Of a DNA stretch of 64,000 bases, positions 53,614 through 63,360 are shown piece after piece; the first letter of the stretch is position 1, and each line of letters starts with the position of its first letter. Under the pieces are notes generated by a model. It was not told where the DNA came from. It was given only the letters and a program-made list of their open reading frames with translations, and ran no database searches. A program made the position numbers and the translations under genes. Source of the DNA: Cohaesibacter celericrescens (GTDB lineage Bacteria; Pseudomonadota; Alphaproteobacteria; Rhizobiales; Cohaesibacteraceae); assembly GCF_002866925.1 (NCBI RefSeq), contig NZ_PKUQ01000022.1, positions 352,402-416,401 on the forward strand. Reading direction: 5' to 3'.

Positions 53614-55737
53614 ATGTCAAATCAAAACGCTTCGTCCTTCACCAAAGCCGCTTTCAGCTCTGATGCCCCCCGCGCAGAGCAGAGAGACCACCGCACCAGC
53701 AATCACGGCATCGAAATGACCGATGACTATGCCTGGTTGCGGGCGGACAATTGGCAGGAGGTCATGCACAAGGGGCGCGACGTGTTGCCAGACGACATCG
53801 AAGCCTATTTGGAAGCCGAGAATGGCTATACCAACAAAGAAATGGCCGATACCGAAGCGTTGCAAGCCGCTCTCTTTGAAGAGATGAAGGGTCGCATCAA
53901 AGAAGATGACAGCTCGGTGCCCTCTCCTGACGGACCCTATGCCTATAATTCCCGCTTTGTACAAGGGGGGCAATATCCCCTGATCGTTCGCACCCCACGT
54001 GAAGGGGGCGATGAGACCATATTGTTTGATGGCAACAAGGAAGCCGAAGGACAAGCATTCTTCCGCCTTGCAGCCACAGCACACAGCCCCGACCACCGCA
54101 AAATGGCTTGGGCGGTTGATACCAAGGGATCAGAATATTTCACCATTCGGGTGCGCGATCTGGAAACCGGAACTGAGCTGGAAGACCATCTGGAAGAAAC
54201 AACCGGCGGAGCGGTGTGGAGTGCGGACAGCACCCATCTATATTATACATGGCTCGATGAAAATCACCGCCCCTGCAAAGTGTTTCGTCACAAAATAGGG
54301 ACACCGCAAAGCGCGGATGATTTGATTTATGAAGAATCAGACGCAGGCTTTTTTGTCGGCATTGGCAAGAGCCAATCGGGCAACCAGATCATCGTCGACT
54401 GCCATGACCATGAAACCAGTGAAGTTTATTTGATTGATGCAAAAGACAACGCAGCAAAAGCAAAGCTCATCGCCGCGCGTGAAAACGGCGTTGAATATAG
54501 CGTCGATGAGGGCATGGGCGTCCTTTATATCTTGACCAATGCCGATGGTGCTGAAGACTTCAAGCTGGTGACAACCACCCCAACCCAATCGGGTCGGGCA
54601 CATTGGCAGGATCTGGTGCCCCATGAATCGGGTCGTTTGCTCCTCAATCATGGCGTCTTCCAGAATCATCTGGTTTGGATGGAACGCTTGAACGGTCTCC
54701 CACGGATCCAGATCCGCAATCTAACCACCGGTGTGCAGCACGCCATTGCCTTTGAAGAAGAAGCCTATTCCTTGGGGTTTGCCGGCTCATTGGAGTTCGA
54801 AACCGACACCATTCGCTTCACATATTCATCAATGACGACCCCGTCCCGCGTGTATGATTATAATATGTCGAACCGGTCTCGCACCTTGCGCAAGGAACAG
54901 GAAGTCCCATCCGGCCACAATTCCGATGATTATGTCACACGCCGGCTGTTTGCAAAGGGGCATGATGGTGTGGCGGTGCCAGTCACCCTGCTGTATCGCA
55001 AAGACACGCCGCTTGATGGTTCGGCGCCCTGCCTTCTGTATGGCTATGGGTCTTATGGCATCTCCATTCCGGCCAGCTTCTCCACCGTGGCTCTATCCCT
55101 TGTTGACCGTGGTTTTGTTTATGCCATTGCCCATATTCGCGGTGGCAAGGAAAAAGGCTTTGCTTGGTATAAAGACGGCAAGCGCGATAAAAAAACAAAC
55201 ACTTTTAAAGACTTCATTTCGGCTGGAGAATTCCTCGTCGAAGAAGGCTTCACCTCACGCGGAAAGATTGTTGCCGAGGGCGGGTCTGCCGGTGGTATGT
55301 TGATGGGTGCGGTGGCCAATATGGCACCATCTCTGTTCTCCGGTATTCTGGCGCTGGTGCCCTTTGTTGATGTCCTCAACACGATGTTGGATGACACCCT
55401 GCCGCTGACCCCACCGGAGTGGCCAGAATGGGGCAATCCGATTGCGTCTGAAGAAGACTATAAATCCATCGCGGCCTATAGCCCCTATGATCAAGTCTCA
55501 CCCCAAGCCTACCCTGCCATTCTTGCCGTGGGAGGTTTGACCGATCCACGCGTGACCTATTGGGAACCAGCAAAATGGGTTGCCAAATTGCGCGAGCTAA
55601 GGACCGATGACAATCTGTTGCTGCTCAAGATCAACATGGGAAGTGGCCATGGGGGCGCTTCAGGCCGATTTGACCGTCTGAAGGAAACAGCTCTGGAATA
55701 TGCCTTTGCCCTGAAGATCAGCGGCAAACTGAACTGA
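53614..55737 (+). CDS. S9 family oligopeptidase (oligopeptidase B-like, PtrB)
   Basis: The 707-residue enzyme has an N-terminal beta-propeller region (YAWLRADNWQEVM, then the DLIYEESDAGFFVGIGKSQS stretch), and a C-terminal alpha/beta hydrolase with Ser558 in GGSAGGMLMG, Asp644 in GLTDPRVTYWEP and His679 in GSGHGGASGR. It cleaves peptides probably after basic residues. There is no signal peptide. A strong terminator follows it. Confidence 0.92.
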   Translation: MSNQNASSFTKAAFSSDAPRAEQRDHRTSNHGIEMTDDYAWLRADNWQEVMHKGRDVLPDDIEAYLEAENGYTNKEMADTEALQAALFEEMKGRIKEDDSSVPSPDGPYAYNSRFVQGGQYPLIVRTPREGGDETILFDGNKEAEGQAFFRLAATAHSPDHRKMAWAVDTKGSEYFTIRVRDLETGTELEDHLEETTGGAVWSADSTHLYYTWLDENHRPCKVFRHKIGTPQSADDLIYEESDAGFFVGIGKSQSGNQIIVDCHDHETSEVYLIDAKDNAAKAKLIAARENGVEYSVDEGMGVLYILTNADGAEDFKLVTTTPTQSGRAHWQDLVPHESGRLLLNHGVFQNHLVWMERLNGLPRIQIRNLTTGVQHAIAFEEEAYSLGFAGSLEFETDTIRFTYSSMTTPSRVYDYNMSNRSRTLRKEQEVPSGHNSDDYVTRRLFAKGHDGVAVPVTLLYRKDTPLDGSAPCLLYGYGSYGISIPASFSTVALSLVDRGFVYAIAHIRGGKEKGFAWYKDGKRDKKTNTFKDFISAGEFLVEEGFTSRGKIVAEGGSAGGMLMGAVANMAPSLFSGILALVPFVDVLNTMLDDTLPLTPPEWPEWGNPIASEEDYKSIAAYSPYDQVSPQAYPAILAVGGLTDPRVTYWEPAKWVAKLRELRTDDNLLLLKINMGSGHGGASGRFDRLKETALEYAFALKISGKLN

Positions 55738-55754
55738 GCCATGTGCAATACATA

Positions 55755-55782
55755 AAAAAGCCGCCTTTTGGGGCGGCTTTTT
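55755..55782 (+). terminator. Terminator of the oligopeptidase gene
   Basis: AAAAAGCCGCC / GGCGGCTTTTT inverted repeat with a 6-nt loop, with T-run in the stem, 18 bp after the stop. Confidence 0.9.
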
Positions 55783-55935
55783 GTGGCCACATGCAGGAAA
55801 ACACCCCATTGGTGCTGGTTCTACCTGAAATATTGCGACAGCGTTCGAAACCTGTCATAGACTCCTCATTGGAATGCATGGCAGATAGATTCGAGTGTGG
55901 ATCAAACCACCTGCACTTGTTGAGGACTAAGACGA

Positions 55936-57003
55936 ATGCAAGCGATGGATAGCGAAGCAAAAGAAACCATGCCGCGCAAGACACTGGCATTTTTTGCTCC
56001 AGAACATTCCAATAGAACCGTGCTAGACGCATACGATCTTTATTTGCATCATCTTGACCATTCGGGGCGCTTTGACATTACGATCATGGCACCCAATGGA
56101 TCCATCTTTGCCCAAAAAGCGCGAGAGCAAGGCTTCACTCTTCATCCTGTTTCGGATTTTGCCCGAAAACTTTTGCTGCGCACGCCCCAACTTTGGCCTA
56201 TTTTAACAGCAACCCGGCGCTATCGGTTTGATATCGCTTTGTCTCATCAGGCCTTTGCCTGTCGCGGTTTAAACATGATCGCCCGAACCGTAATCGGTGT
56301 TTGCCACGATGACCAATTTGATGGTTTTGAAGCCGCACATCGGGTCATTGCGCTCACATCCGGTGCCGCTGATCTTGCGCAAAATCTACTAGAAGACAAA
56401 GTTACGGTCGATATCCTACCCTATCCCTATCGCTGCCAATTTGACGACATTGTGCCTTTGCCAACTGACAAAGACGGCGCACTGACCATTGGAGCCAGTG
56501 GATCGTTTGAAGAGGGCGATGGTCTGGGGGCATTCATTCATGCCGCACAATTGTTGCATCAGAGTTGTCCGCAAGCGCGCTTTGTGATCGCAGGTGAAGG
56601 CCCTCTGGAGCATGATCTAAAGGAACTTGCCGACCAGATCGCACCATTTATTGATTTTGTTGGACCACTCACCCCTGAAGAGCTGGCTGAACAAATTGAT
56701 ATCTACTGTCTCACAGCTCCCAACGTGCCCTATTCTTTGCCGCTGTGCGAGATGATGGATGCCGGCATCGCCTGTGTATCGACCTGCACTCATGGGCCGA
56801 TGGATATTCTCAAAGGCGGGATGGTGGCACCGTTGGTACCGATTGGCGACGCATTCCTTCTGGCAGTTCAGCTGCAGGAACTGCTGGAGGACCGTGCTTT
56901 CGTTGAACGGATCAAAAAATCCTGTTTTGAACGCATCCGAGAAGAGGATTTTCAACCAGATTTGTTTGAAAAACGCTTGCTCGATCTATGCAACTCAGCC
57001 TAG
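55936..57003 (+). CDS. GT4-like glycosyltransferase
   Basis: The 355-residue protein has two Rossmann-like domains: IALSHQAFACRGLNMIART and the C-terminal ARFVIAGEGPLEHDLKELAD, ENP-like acceptor region replaced by VPYSLPLCEMMDAGIACVST. These are family-4 features, with a Leu-Cys-Glu-Met in place of the common E-x7-E glutamate region. It begins at ATG after GAGG. It may act in envelope polysaccharide or lipid sugar synthesis; specificity cannot be seen. Confidence 0.8.
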   Translation: MQAMDSEAKETMPRKTLAFFAPEHSNRTVLDAYDLYLHHLDHSGRFDITIMAPNGSIFAQKAREQGFTLHPVSDFARKLLLRTPQLWPILTATRRYRFDIALSHQAFACRGLNMIARTVIGVCHDDQFDGFEAAHRVIALTSGAADLAQNLLEDKVTVDILPYPYRCQFDDIVPLPTDKDGALTIGASGSFEEGDGLGAFIHAAQLLHQSCPQARFVIAGEGPLEHDLKELADQIAPFIDFVGPLTPEELAEQIDIYCLTAPNVPYSLPLCEMMDAGIACVSTCTHGPMDILKGGMVAPLVPIGDAFLLAVQLQELLEDRAFVERIKKSCFERIREEDFQPDLFEKRLLDLCNSA

Positions 57004-57151
57004 ATTGATTCGAACAGTTGGAGACTAAACTGTCAAATAGCAAAACAGATCCGTTCTTTCCCCTATTCATTTGTCGATCTTGTGAATTTTCTGCCTGTTC
57101 TCGGAAGAATGGTATTACTACCTCTTGCCGTAGAGACGGTTTACTCCTATT

Positions 57152-57165
57152 TTGACATAAATCAA
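57152..57165. promoter_or_regulatory. FNR/FixK-like box upstream of sodB
   Basis: TTGAC-ATAA-ATCAA matches the TTGAT-N4-ATCAA consensus at 9 of 10 positions. It ends 57 bp before the sodB ATG. An oxygen- or redox-linked effect on sodB would be reasonable, but the match alone is not strong. Confidence 0.4.
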
Positions 57166-57222
57166 AGAAAGAGGCGACCGTTTGTGTCGACCTCCCCGCC
57201 CCTTCAATAAGGAGATTTTTCA

Positions 57223-57822
57223 ATGGCTTTTGAACTTCCCGAACTGCCTTATGCTTATGACGCGCTTGGCGATTTCATGTCTGCAGAGACTTTGGAATTC
57301 CACCATGACAAGCATCACTTGGCTTATGTTACCAACGGCAACAACCTGCTGAAGGATTCCGGTCTTGAAGGCAAAAGCCTGGAAGAGATCATCAAAGCAA
57401 GCCACGGCACAAATGCAGGCCTGTTTAACAATGCAGCCCAGCATTATAACCACGTTCATTTTTGGAAATGGATGAAGCCTGTTGCCACTGATGCTGGCAT
57501 GCCGGGTGCTTTGGCAGCAAAAATCGACGCTGACCTTGGCGGCATGGATAAATTCCGCGCAGACTTCATCAATGCTGGCCTGACACAGTTTGGTTCTGGC
57601 TGGTGCTGGTTGGCTCTGGTTGATGGTAAATTGGCAGTGACCAAAACACCAAATGGCGAAAACCCGTTGGTGCATGGTGGCACACCGCTGCTTGGTTGCG
57701 ATGTTTGGGAACATTCCTATTACATCGACTATCGCAATGCGCGTCCTAAATATCTCGAAGCATGGTTCGACAACCTGATTAATTGGGAATATGTCGCTGA
57801 GCTTCTGGAAGCTGCCTCTTGA
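57223..57822 (+). CDS. sodB: Iron superoxide dismutase
   Basis: The 199-residue enzyme has metal ligands His27, His77, Asp160 and His164 (DVWEHSYY). Gln73 in AAQHYN together with Gly in FGSGWCWL points to the Fe rather than the Mn form. There is no signal peptide, so it is cytoplasmic. AAGGAGA precedes the ATG, a terminator follows. Confidence 0.94.
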   Translation: MAFELPELPYAYDALGDFMSAETLEFHHDKHHLAYVTNGNNLLKDSGLEGKSLEEIIKASHGTNAGLFNNAAQHYNHVHFWKWMKPVATDAGMPGALAAKIDADLGGMDKFRADFINAGLTQFGSGWCWLALVDGKLAVTKTPNGENPLVHGGTPLLGCDVWEHSYYIDYRNARPKYLEAWFDNLINWEYVAELLEAAS

Positions 57823-57875
57823 TTGATGCCAAACTTTGGATCGCAACCATAGCGGTCCATTAGATCACAAGAATC

Positions 57876-57909
57876 AAAAACCCCGTCTCTTATCGAGACG
57901 GGGTTTTTT
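57876..57909. terminator. Bidirectional terminator between sodB and the facing exported-protein gene
   Basis: AAAAACCCCGTCTC / GAGACGGGGTTTTTT inverted repeat with a 5-nt loop. It has T-runs in both directions, 54 bp after sodB and 30 bp after the facing gene. Confidence 0.92.
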
Positions 57910-57938
57910 GTTTGTTTTAAGCAGTGATATAGAGGCTC

Positions 57939-58289
57939 TTACAGGCCACGACGGCATGGTCTGACTGAAGAAAATTCCGGATAATCGGTTCTTTTCCAAT
58001 AGAGCCAGTCTTCACATTCCTTGCGGGTTTTGAAACACCCTATAGAATTGAATACTTCTTTGCTGGGGCCCCATTTAAATAACGGGTCAAGCTCTTTCGA
58101 TCCCACATGACGCCCCCACCAAACATTTGAAGCACCAATTTGCTTGGCCAGCGCTAAACATTTGGATGCTTTGGGATTTGTCCGCTCCATCGCGCTGACG
58201 CTGTTTGGCAGCAACACCACGGGAGCAGACAAAGTGGCCATAAAAATCGAAAGAATCAGAAACGAAAAAAGGCTTCTTTTTGCCACCAT
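57939..58289 (-). CDS. Small exported cysteine-containing protein
   Basis: About 116 residues with a signal peptide (SLFSFLILSIFMATLSAPVV) and a mature domain with conserved-looking Cys and Trp residues: FNSIGCFKTRKECEDWLYWK and EFSSVRPCRRGL. Similar small secreted proteins occur in rhizobia. Function is unknown. Start is ATG 58289 or GTG 58286 after AGGAG; a longer frame to 58364 is unlikely. Confidence 0.72.
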   Translation of the reverse strand: MVAKRSLFSFLILSIFMATLSAPVVLLPNSVSAMERTNPKASKCLALAKQIGASNVWWGRHVGSKELDPLFKWGPSKEVFNSIGCFKTRKECEDWLYWKRTDYPEFSSVRPCRRGL

Positions 58290-58459
58290 ATGCTCCTGAC
58301 AATTAGTGTCCGGATGGTCCGGATAAGTCGATAGTGGTGCCAGATCCATCACATTATCTCTCATTGGAACTGACGCTGAACATCATCTAAGACAGCAAAA
58401 TGTCAAAAGCAGGGCAAGCTCGACGTCTGCGGATTATAATGACCTGCTTCAATTAGGTC

Positions 58460-58479
58460 AGGGGAGCCAACGCTCCCCT
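58460..58479. terminator. Possible hairpin downstream of the aminotransferase gene
   Basis: AGGGGAGC / GCTCCCCT perfect stem with a CAAC loop, 43 bp after the aminotransferase stop. No good T-run follows on the minus strand, so a terminator is uncertain. Confidence 0.35.
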
Positions 58480-58521
58480 TTCCTTATGACAAACAAATAT
58501 GATTAAAGGGCAAGCGCCATG

Positions 58522-59382
58522 TTATTTATGGGCAAATTCCCAATATAATTCTTTTGCTTTGGCGGACATCGGCCCCGCGCCAAACTCTCTGTCATCAAAC
58601 GCGACGATCGGTGCAACTTTGGAATAGTTTCCGGTTGAAAACATTTCGTCTGCATCGCGGCAATCATCAATCGACAGCGTACATTCGACGACCTTAATAC
58701 CTGCGGCTGTCAGCAATTGAATGACCCGTTGGCGGGTAATACCATTGAGGAATGTTCCATTCGGCACAGGTGTTTTGACGATACCGTCTTTGACAATAAA
58801 CACGTTGGCAGTAGCGAGTTCGGCAACATTGCCTAGCATGTCGCACACAATGGCGTTGTCAAATCCCTTGGCGATGGCTTCTTTCAGACACCGAGCATTG
58901 TTGGGATAAAGACATCCGGCTTTGGCGTTGACCGGCATACACTCCACGGTTGGTCGGCGGAAAGATGTGGTGGTGATGCGCATACCGGCAGATTTTTTCA
59001 TTGGTGCTTCAAACATCGTCAAACAAAAATCGATGTCATCGGGATCGGCAGTAATGACACTAAGCCCTTCTCCAACACCCCAATAGGTTGGCCGGACATA
59101 GATCGCGATATCTGGATCGAACTTGTCGGCACCTTCTTTGGTTAACTCCACAATAGCACCGGCTTCCATCGTGGGGTTCATACCCATCGTGCGGGCGGAG
59201 TTGTTTGTGCGAGCGCAGTGTAAATCAAGGTCAGGCATAACCCCTTCAAACACACGGGCACCATCAAACACACTTGATCCCAGCCAGAACGCATGAGCGC
59301 GCGGCCCCATGAGAGGCGGATTGCCTTCGTGCCAGTCGCCTTTGTACCAAGTCCAGGTTTTTGAAAATTCGGTCATTGCCAT
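58522..59382 (-). CDS. Branched-chain amino-acid aminotransferase-like class IV PLP enzyme
   Basis: The 286-residue enzyme belongs to the fold-type IV aminotransferases: SSVFDGARVFEGVMPDLDLH, PLP Lys154 in NAKAGCLYPN, VAELATANVFIVKDG and the GTFLNGITRQRVIQLL phosphate-binding segment. The family includes IlvE and D-amino acid transaminases; branched-chain substrates are the usual call, and exact specificity is not settled by motif. It is monocistronic. Confidence 0.87.
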   Translation of the reverse strand: MAMTEFSKTWTWYKGDWHEGNPPLMGPRAHAFWLGSSVFDGARVFEGVMPDLDLHCARTNNSARTMGMNPTMEAGAIVELTKEGADKFDPDIAIYVRPTYWGVGEGLSVITADPDDIDFCLTMFEAPMKKSAGMRITTTSFRRPTVECMPVNAKAGCLYPNNARCLKEAIAKGFDNAIVCDMLGNVAELATANVFIVKDGIVKTPVPNGTFLNGITRQRVIQLLTAAGIKVVECTLSIDDCRDADEMFSTGNYSKVAPIVAFDDREFGAGPMSAKAKELYWEFAHK

Positions 59383-59763
59383 TTTCCTTGCTTTTCGTCA
59401 CTGCGTCTTCGGCGCAATCGTTTTTTCGTTAGCAATAGGGACGAGCCGAATGGATCAGCACACTGTCTCGAATTGTATGAAAATGATTGAAAACGCGGAT
59501 TGGGCGCGTTGGAGCATGTTGTTAAGTAGATCAGATGAAAACATCTCTATTTAAAATCAGGAAGTTCTCCTGATCTTAAGCTGAAAGACCAATTTCATCC
59601 ATATTCCCGTCGTGGTAGCGAAATAAAATACGATTTGAATGATGAATTCAAGATACTGTTCCCAACAATATAAAAAAACGACCTCTCATACCATTCTATT
59701 GGTGCGCAATTAAGAAAATTGATGTGGTTGGGAGACTAAAAATGACTTTTAAAGGAGACCTGC
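59383..59763. other. Intergenic region between aminotransferase and haloacid dehalogenase genes
   Basis: The 381 bp are AT-rich. A palindromic ATCAGGA / TCCTGAT element (59556-59574) with a 5-bp gap is the only structure I see; it may be an operator. A short ORF (59452-59553) encoding 33 residues has no family pattern. Confidence 0.4.
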
Positions 59764-60435
59764 ATGGCTGGAAATGACGCCTGTTCGATTTATGTGTTTG
59801 ACGCCTACGGCACATTGTTCGATGTGCATGCTGCAGTACGCCAACATGCCGATGCTTTGGGCCCAAATTCTGCTTTGCTTTCCGAAATCTGGCGGTCTAA
59901 ACAGCTAGAATATAGCTGGGTGCGGGCTTTAATGGGTCGCTATGTCGATTTTTGGACCTTGACGGAAGAAGCCCTCGATTTTGCCTTTAGCAAAGTGCCG
60001 GACGCAAACAAATCCACACGTCAGGATCTTCTAGCGGCATACCATAAACTGGCAGCATACGGCGAAGTGCGCATGGTTTTGGATAGCCTGAAAGCACGCG
60101 GAGCACAGTTGGCAATCTTGTCGAATGGTTCACCTGCCATGCTGGAAGCTGCAGTAGCGGGCAATGGGTTGGAAGATCTTTTCGATCATGTTCTGTCGGT
60201 CGACGCAACACGGACCTTTAAAACCAAGTCCGAGACTTATGATCTGGTGACAACAGCCTTTCGCTGTTTTCCAGATGCGGTGTCGTTTCAATCCTCCAAT
60301 CGCTGGGACATCGCAGGAGCAACGGCCTACGGTTTTAACACCGTCTGGATCAATCGCACCGGCCAACCTGACGAGTATCGCGACTTGGCGCCGCTGGCTC
60401 AGTTCAAGGATTTGAATGGATTGCTGAACTTGTGA
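59764..60435 (+). CDS. L-2-haloacid dehalogenase-type HAD hydrolase
   Basis: The 223-residue enzyme fits the haloacid dehalogenase type II subfamily: nucleophile Asp13 in FDAYGTLFDV, LSNGSPAMLEAAV, Lys in RTFKTKSETYDLV and SFQSSNRWDIAGATAYGF. These cover all four HAD motifs. It would hydrolyse (S)-2-haloacids to (R)-2-hydroxyacids. AAAGGAGA precedes the ATG. It has no co-transcribed partner. Confidence 0.9.
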   Translation: MAGNDACSIYVFDAYGTLFDVHAAVRQHADALGPNSALLSEIWRSKQLEYSWVRALMGRYVDFWTLTEEALDFAFSKVPDANKSTRQDLLAAYHKLAAYGEVRMVLDSLKARGAQLAILSNGSPAMLEAAVAGNGLEDLFDHVLSVDATRTFKTKSETYDLVTTAFRCFPDAVSFQSSNRWDIAGATAYGFNTVWINRTGQPDEYRDLAPLAQFKDLNGLLNL

Positions 60436-60446
60436 AGCTCAGGGTT

Positions 60447-60938
60447 TTAATATGCCTTGCCGATCACCCAATGTTCGCGGTTGCCCTTTTCAAAAGACTC
60501 AATTTCGGTGAAACCGAACGCTTTGAAAGGGGCGACATTGTCCGTCTGCATAAAGAGTTGAGCATAGCCCAGATCATGGGTAAGTGCCTCAATGTGACCA
60601 ACCAGCTCATCAGTTATTTTTTGTGTATCACAGTTTGGCGAGACCATAAGGCCACTTAACCATGGCCCAAGATCATCAAAGGCCGTCATTTCTGCTTTGA
60701 GCAATACGGCCATACCAGCGATCTGTCCGGCCTGCTCACCTTGCGCAGCAAAGCACACAATGGCATCTTCTTCTTCGCCGTCAAGCGCCAGCTTTTGAAA
60801 CGCGGCTTTGCGCATTTCAAACCCGTCTTCGCTATCATCTTTACTGATGGATGCATGGAAACGGGCACAAGCTTGTACCTGTTCCGGGATATCAGACAGA
60901 CGAACAAACTCGAATTGATTTTGCGGCTCGGAATCGGT
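60447..60938 (-). CDS. GNAT-like N-acetyltransferase
   Basis: About 163 residues with a GNAT-like fold: GQIAGMAVLLKAEMTAFDDL, a VSPNCDTQKITDELVGHIEA segment in the acetyl-CoA position, and a C-terminal FKAFGFTEIESFEKGNREHW. The start ATG overlaps the LOG stop as TAATGA. Substrate unknown. Confidence 0.75.
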   Translation of the reverse strand, partial: TDSEPQNQFEFVRLSDIPEQVQACARFHASISKDDSEDGFEMRKAAFQKLALDGEEEDAIVCFAAQGEQAGQIAGMAVLLKAEMTAFDDLGPWLSGLMVSPNCDTQKITDELVGHIEALTHDLGYAQLFMQTDNVAPFKAFGFTEIESFEKGNREHWVIGKAY

Positions 60939-60940
60939 CA

Positions 60941-61528
60941 TTACATCTGGCTTTCTTTTTGGATCCATTTGGCTATGTTTTCCGGCGCCTTATAGGCTTC
61001 CATCTGATCAAGCAGCGATGACGCGTCGGTGTCGACAATCAGCATGTCACGATGAGGTTGTTTGACGAAGTCTTCCTGAGACGTTTTGTCTAGAAAGCGG
61101 ATAAGGTCATCATAATAGCCTTCGACATTCATTAAAGCAGACGGTTTGTTGTGCCAGCCTAACATTGCCCATGTCCAGACTTCGAACATTTCATCCATAG
61201 TGCCTGCCCCGCCGGGTAGTGAAATGAAGCCGTCGGACACCTCCACCATCTTGGCTTTGCGCTCATGCATGCTATCGACGACATGCAATTCCGTCAGGCC
61301 GGCATGATCAATTTCCTTGCGCTTCAAAGAATGGGGGAGAATGCCCACCACTTCGCCACCGGCCGCAAGCGCGGCATCGGCACAAGCGCCCATTAGACCG
61401 ACAGAAGATCCGCCATAAACAAGACGGTAGCCACGGCGTGCGATTTCTTGCGACAGCGCAATTGCGGCATTTTCATATTCTTTTCTGCGCCCCCAACTGG
61501 AGCCGCAAAAAACACAAATGCTTTTCAT
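60941..61528 (-). CDS. LOG family protein (cytokinin riboside 5'-monophosphate phosphoribohydrolase type)
   Basis: The 195-residue Rossmann protein has the TIGR00730 signatures: ICVFCGSSWGRRKEYEN, LVYGGSSVGLMGACADAALA and the catalytic PGGAGTMDEMFEVWTWAMLG. It would release adenine-type base from nucleoside monophosphates. Gene is coupled to the GNAT gene downstream. Confidence 0.92.
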   Translation of the reverse strand: MKSICVFCGSSWGRRKEYENAAIALSQEIARRGYRLVYGGSSVGLMGACADAALAAGGEVVGILPHSLKRKEIDHAGLTELHVVDSMHERKAKMVEVSDGFISLPGGAGTMDEMFEVWTWAMLGWHNKPSALMNVEGYYDDLIRFLDKTSQEDFVKQPHRDMLIVDTDASSLLDQMEAYKAPENIAKWIQKESQM

Positions 61529-61578
61529 GATTTCCCGTTCCTGCCTGACAAACCAGTGATCAGGCTATGTCAGAATCT

Positions 61579-61899
61579 TTATTCAATAATGACTGCGGTG
61601 CCTGATGCCGCGACCATTAGCATAGAGCCTTTATCGCCAACAGTCTCATAATCCACGTCTACGCCAATAATAGCGTTGGCGCCAAGACGCTGGGCATATT
61701 CGGTCATTTCTTGAATGGCAATTTCTCGCGCACGCTGAAGTTCGCCCTCATAGGCTCCAGACCGGCCACCTACGATGTCACGGATGCCGGCAAAAAAATC
61801 CTTGAACACGTTGGCACCAAGGATGGCTTCGCCATTTACCATGCCTTTATAGTCTTTGATGGTACGGCCTTCGACAGTGTTGGTGGTCGTAATTAGCAT
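61579..61899 (-). CDS. YbjQ/UPF0145 family protein
   Basis: The 106-residue protein fits the YbjQ family: [40 protein letters not shown] and [17 protein letters not shown]. It probably forms a pentameric metal-binding ring. Function is unknown. It is 50 bp before the LOG gene on the same strand. Confidence 0.93.
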   Translation of the reverse strand: MLITTTNTVEGRTIKDYKGMVNGEAILGANVFKDFFAGIRDIVGGRSGAYEGELQRAREIAIQEMTEYAQRLGANAIIGVDVDYETVGDKGSMLMVAASGTAVIIE

Positions 61900-62223
61900 A
61901 TTTATACCCCTGCTCAGTACAATCGATTTTACCGGTGGTTTGCGTCAAACGGGTCAAGTCACCAGTCATTTTTTCGAATAGAATTATCAAACTATTTGAA
62001 AAACTTTTCTTGCCCCCCTCAAAACAAAAGGGATTCAAATGGTTTTTCTATCCCCTAGAGAGGTAAGGACTTCTGTTTCAAGGTCAAGAAGCTTTGGGAA
62101 AGAAACCGCTCTTTTGCTGGGGTCATTTGTTTTAATGGACCACGCCCATTAGTGTGGCATAACACAGTGTGGCCGACTGAACGACGACAAACCACATCGA
62201 AATTCAACATCAAAGGCAAGCCA

Positions 62224-63270
62224 ATGAACACGATCCCCGCACACATGAAGGGCGTATTGATGACCGGATATGGAGGTTTTGAACGCCTCGAAATACGCGA
62301 TGATATTGTGGTTCCCTCCCCTGCTCAGGGTGAGGTTTTGGTGCAGGTCAGTGCAGCAGCCGTCAACAACACAGACATCAACACCCGTCTGGGCTGGTAT
62401 GCCAAGGACGACGACAATGATGACAAAGCAAGCTGGTCCGGTAGCTCCCTTCAGTTTCCGCGCATACAGGGGGCCGATGTTTGTGGCCATATCGTCGCTG
62501 TTGGTCAGGATGTGGCACAGTCGCGCATTGGCGAACGCGTATTGATTGAGCCTTGCATCGTCACCGTCGATCAATCGGGGAGCGAGAGCATTCGCTATTT
62601 CGGCTCTGAGATGGATGGTGGATTTGCAGACTATACCGTTATTCCATCCGCCCAGGCGCACAAAATTGAAAGCGATATGACAGCCATTGAGCTGGCATCA
62701 TTCCCCTGCTCCTATTCAACGGCCGAGAATATGCTCACGCGGGCGCGCTTGACATCAGGCGAGACAGTTCTGATCACCGGGGCGTCTGGCGGTGTTGGGT
62801 CAGCGGCGGTGCAATTGGCCAAAGCAAAAGGCGCCGAAGTCATCGCGGTGACAAGCCCTGCCAAATTTGAAACCCTGCGCACAGCTGGGGCAGACCATGT
62901 GCTGGACCGGAATGACGCGATGCTCGATATTCTGGGCACCAACAAAGTCGACGTGGTGATCGATCTTGTTGCTGGTGAAAAATGGCCTGATCTGCTTGAA
63001 GTGTTAAAACCCAAGGGGCGGTATGCCGTCGCGGGCGCTATCGGCGGGGCGTTTGTGACGCTGGATGTTCGCACGCTTTATCTCAAAGATTTGAGCTTTT
63101 TCGGCTGCACAATTCTGGAGCCGGAGGTCTTTCCCAATCTGATCAAACTGATCGAACAGAAAAAGATCAAGCCCCTGGTTTCTGCCACATTCCCGCTTGA
63201 AGAGATCGTTAAGGCACAAGAAGAATTTCTGCGCAAGAACCACACAGGCAAGATTGTTCTGACCCTTTAA
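62224..63270 (+). CDS. Zinc-binding type (MDR) NAD(P)-dependent dehydrogenase/quinone oxidoreductase-like
   Basis: About 348 residues of the medium-chain dehydrogenase family: GEVLVQVSAAAVNNTDINTR, then QGADVCGHIVAVGQDV, cofactor loop VLITGASGGVGSAAVQLAKA and VDVVIDLVAGEKWPDLLEVL. The usual structural-zinc Cys cluster is not visible, so quinone-oxidoreductase-like action is more likely. AAAGG before ATG 62224; the frame upstream is not family-like. Confidence 0.88.
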   Translation: MNTIPAHMKGVLMTGYGGFERLEIRDDIVVPSPAQGEVLVQVSAAAVNNTDINTRLGWYAKDDDNDDKASWSGSSLQFPRIQGADVCGHIVAVGQDVAQSRIGERVLIEPCIVTVDQSGSESIRYFGSEMDGGFADYTVIPSAQAHKIESDMTAIELASFPCSYSTAENMLTRARLTSGETVLITGASGGVGSAAVQLAKAKGAEVIAVTSPAKFETLRTAGADHVLDRNDAMLDILGTNKVDVVIDLVAGEKWPDLLEVLKPKGRYAVAGAIGGAFVTLDVRTLYLKDLSFFGCTILEPEVFPNLIKLIEQKKIKPLVSATFPLEEIVKAQEEFLRKNHTGKIVLTL

Positions 63271-63313
63271 AACAGGTGGCTGCATTTCCATTTCCCCCTG
63301 AAACGCGCACAAA

Positions 63314-63338
63314 AAAACCGGGCCATTGGCCCGGTTTT
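63314..63338. terminator. Bidirectional terminator
   Basis: ACCGGGCCA-T-TGGCCCGGT perfect palindromic stem flanked by seven A on the left and four T on the right. It can end both the dehydrogenase transcript and, more strongly, the facing mutase transcript. Confidence 0.88.
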
Positions 63339-63360
63339 CATTTATCTCAAGCAAGAAAGC

